The notes below the pieces were generated by a model. The model was not told the DNA's origin. It did no database searches and saw only the letters and a program-made list of their open reading frames with translations. Of a stretch of DNA of 64,000 nucleotides, positions 63,044 through 64,000 are shown piece after piece; position 1 is the stretch's first letter, and each line of letters begins with the position of its first letter. The DNA is from Shewanella glacialipiscicola. Lineage in GTDB: Bacteria; Pseudomonadota; Gammaproteobacteria; Enterobacterales; Shewanellaceae. The DNA is taken from the NCBI RefSeq assembly GCF_023283485.1, contig NZ_JAKILU010000013.1, forward strand, positions 1 to 64,000. The letters run 5' to 3'. The position numbers and the translations under genes are program-made.

Positions 63044-64000
63044 ATGACCCAAAAAAAGAACCAAATAAATACAAGACAATCGAAGCAGATTGCGGGTGCT
63101 CTCGCATTAGCCAGTTGTGGACTGTTTGCAACAAGTGGCCATGCGACTGAATTATCTAAAAAAACTGACGACTGGAAGATCGATGCTGCGTTAATGTATT
63201 ACGGTGAGCAAGATAGAGTACAAGCCATCGAAGCCATAGGTACAGCGCAAAAAGCCTTTGGCGATGACAGTGTGCTGGATCTCAAACTCGTGGTTGACAG
63301 TCTAACGGGTCCTTCAGCATCGGGCGCTGTGGCCCAAAGTACCAGCCAAACGTTTACTCGACCATCTGGTAATGGTCAATATCATGTTTTAGCGGGGGAA
63401 ACGCCGTTAGATGACACCTTTCATGATACTCGCGTACAAGCCAATGTCGGTTGGAGTGAAGTGCTAACACCAGATTGGAAACTCAATGTTGGCGCATATG
63501 GCTCGAAAGAGTTTGATTATATGTCAATGGGCATCAATGCCGGAATTGAGCGAGGGTTCAATAAAGACAACACCACTTTATTTTTAGGTACGGCTTATAG
63601 TTTCGATGTGGTTGACCCCGTTGGCGGTCGTCCGGTGGATTTATCTTCGATGGTCATTCGCGGTAACTTCACCAGTGAGGAAACTTATCGCAGCGCATTC
63701 GATGCGACTCGCCAAAGTGGCAGTGATAACAAGCAAACGGCCGATGTGATGTTAGGCATCACCCAAGTGCTCAGTCAGCGCTGGTTGTTGCAGGCCAATT
63801 ACGGCTTATCGAGTGTGAATGGCTATTTAACTGATCCCTACAAGGTGCTCAGTGTGGTGGATAACAACGGCATTACTCAGGATTTATTGTATGAGAGCCG
63901 TCCCGATTCGCGCTTGAAGCACAGTTTTTACGTGATGACCAAAGGCGCATTAGATGCAGGTGTGGTGGATTTTTCCTATCGTTATAATACCGATGACTGG
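63044..64000 (+). CDS. DUF3570 protein, 3' end beyond window
   Basis: The open frame starts at ATG 63044 (AGGTG nine bases upstream) and stays open for 319 codons to the window edge. It has a basic N-terminus and a signal segment (GALALASCGLFATSGHA), then alternating beta-strand sequence such as DAALMYYGEQDRVQAIEA, LDLKLVVDSLTGPSASGAV and WKLNVGAYGSKEFDYMS. This is the DUF3570 family, probably an outer-membrane beta-barrel. It follows the DUF4266 gene after 111 bases. The role is unknown; partnership with the lipoprotein is inferred from order. Confidence 0.87.
   Translation, partial: MTQKKNQINTRQSKQIAGALALASCGLFATSGHATELSKKTDDWKIDAALMYYGEQDRVQAIEAIGTAQKAFGDDSVLDLKLVVDSLTGPSASGAVAQSTSQTFTRPSGNGQYHVLAGETPLDDTFHDTRVQANVGWSEVLTPDWKLNVGAYGSKEFDYMSMGINAGIERGFNKDNTTLFLGTAYSFDVVDPVGGRPVDLSSMVIRGNFTSEETYRSAFDATRQSGSDNKQTADVMLGITQVLSQRWLLQANYGLSSVNGYLTDPYKVLSVVDNNGITQDLLYESRPDSRLKHSFYVMTKGALDAGVVDFSYRYNTDDW

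Overview
The window reads as a chromosomal segment of a gammaproteobacterium, most likely Shewanella. The grounds are gene content and order remembered from that genus: a dedicated proteobacterial sortase system, a HyaABC [NiFe] hydrogenase with a full hyp set, pheST-ihfA, minCDE next to ycgL/ycgN, and a divergent maoP/hdfR pair. No tRNA, rRNA, prophage or CRISPR array was seen. The assignment comes from reading, not from a search. The last gene runs off the right edge.  Layout. 1-2 kb: a HUH (Y1/RAYT-like) transposase gene preceded by a truncated, diverged copy of its own 5' end. 2-4.5 kb: a leftward four-gene operon of a small J-domain protein and three unrecognised, partly very acidic proteins. 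4.7-10.7 kb: ppx and ppk (polyphosphate), then rightward yegD (Hsp70-like) and creA. 10.8-12 kb: metC. 12.4-19.5 kb: the sortase module, with pdsR-pdsS leftward and pdsO, a VIT/VWA target protein and a class GN sortase rightward from a shared intergenic region. 19.6-29.1 kb: a diguanylate cyclase, an M28 peptidase, an outer-membrane protein, a RimK-like ligase with maoP, hdfR, dgkA, an exported ATP-dependent DNA ligase, a broken remnant that looks like a low-molecular-weight tyrosine phosphatase, an 8-bp tandem repeat, and an RbgA-type GTPase. 29.2-42.4 kb: mostly housekeeping genes (a 2OG-Fe(II) oxygenase, msrBA, hemB, tsaB, an M50-like peptidase, an exported methyltransferase-like protein, a hydrolase, fadD, rnd, minCDE, ycgL, ycgN). 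42.5-49.2 kb: a chemoreceptor, pheS-pheT-ihfA and lpxM. 49.4-61.9 kb: one leftward block hyaA-hyaB-hyaC-hyaD-(HypF-like)-hypF-hypB-hypC-hypD-hypE-hypA, headed by a perfect FNR-type palindrome. 62.2-64 kb: an exported thioredoxin-like protein, a DUF4266 lipoprotein and the start of a DUF3570 protein.  How the genes work together. The hya/hyp block appears to encode a complete membrane-bound uptake hydrogenase: Tat-exported small subunit, large subunit, cytochrome b anchor, C-terminal protease and all six Hyp factors. It also carries a degenerate HypF paralogue of unknown role. The sortase module looks self-contained: a two-component regulator, one substrate, one sortase and an OmpA-like envelope partner. 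The TlpA-DUF4266-DUF3570 trio is an envelope system of unknown function, and its small lipoprotein ends in a Gly/Cys-rich tail.  The items most worth following up are the HypF-like paralogue, the DUF4266/DUF3570 cluster, the sortase module with its helically phased TTGCCA repeats, the J-domain/acidic-protein operon, and the transposase leader copy whose non-coding part is better conserved than its coding part.
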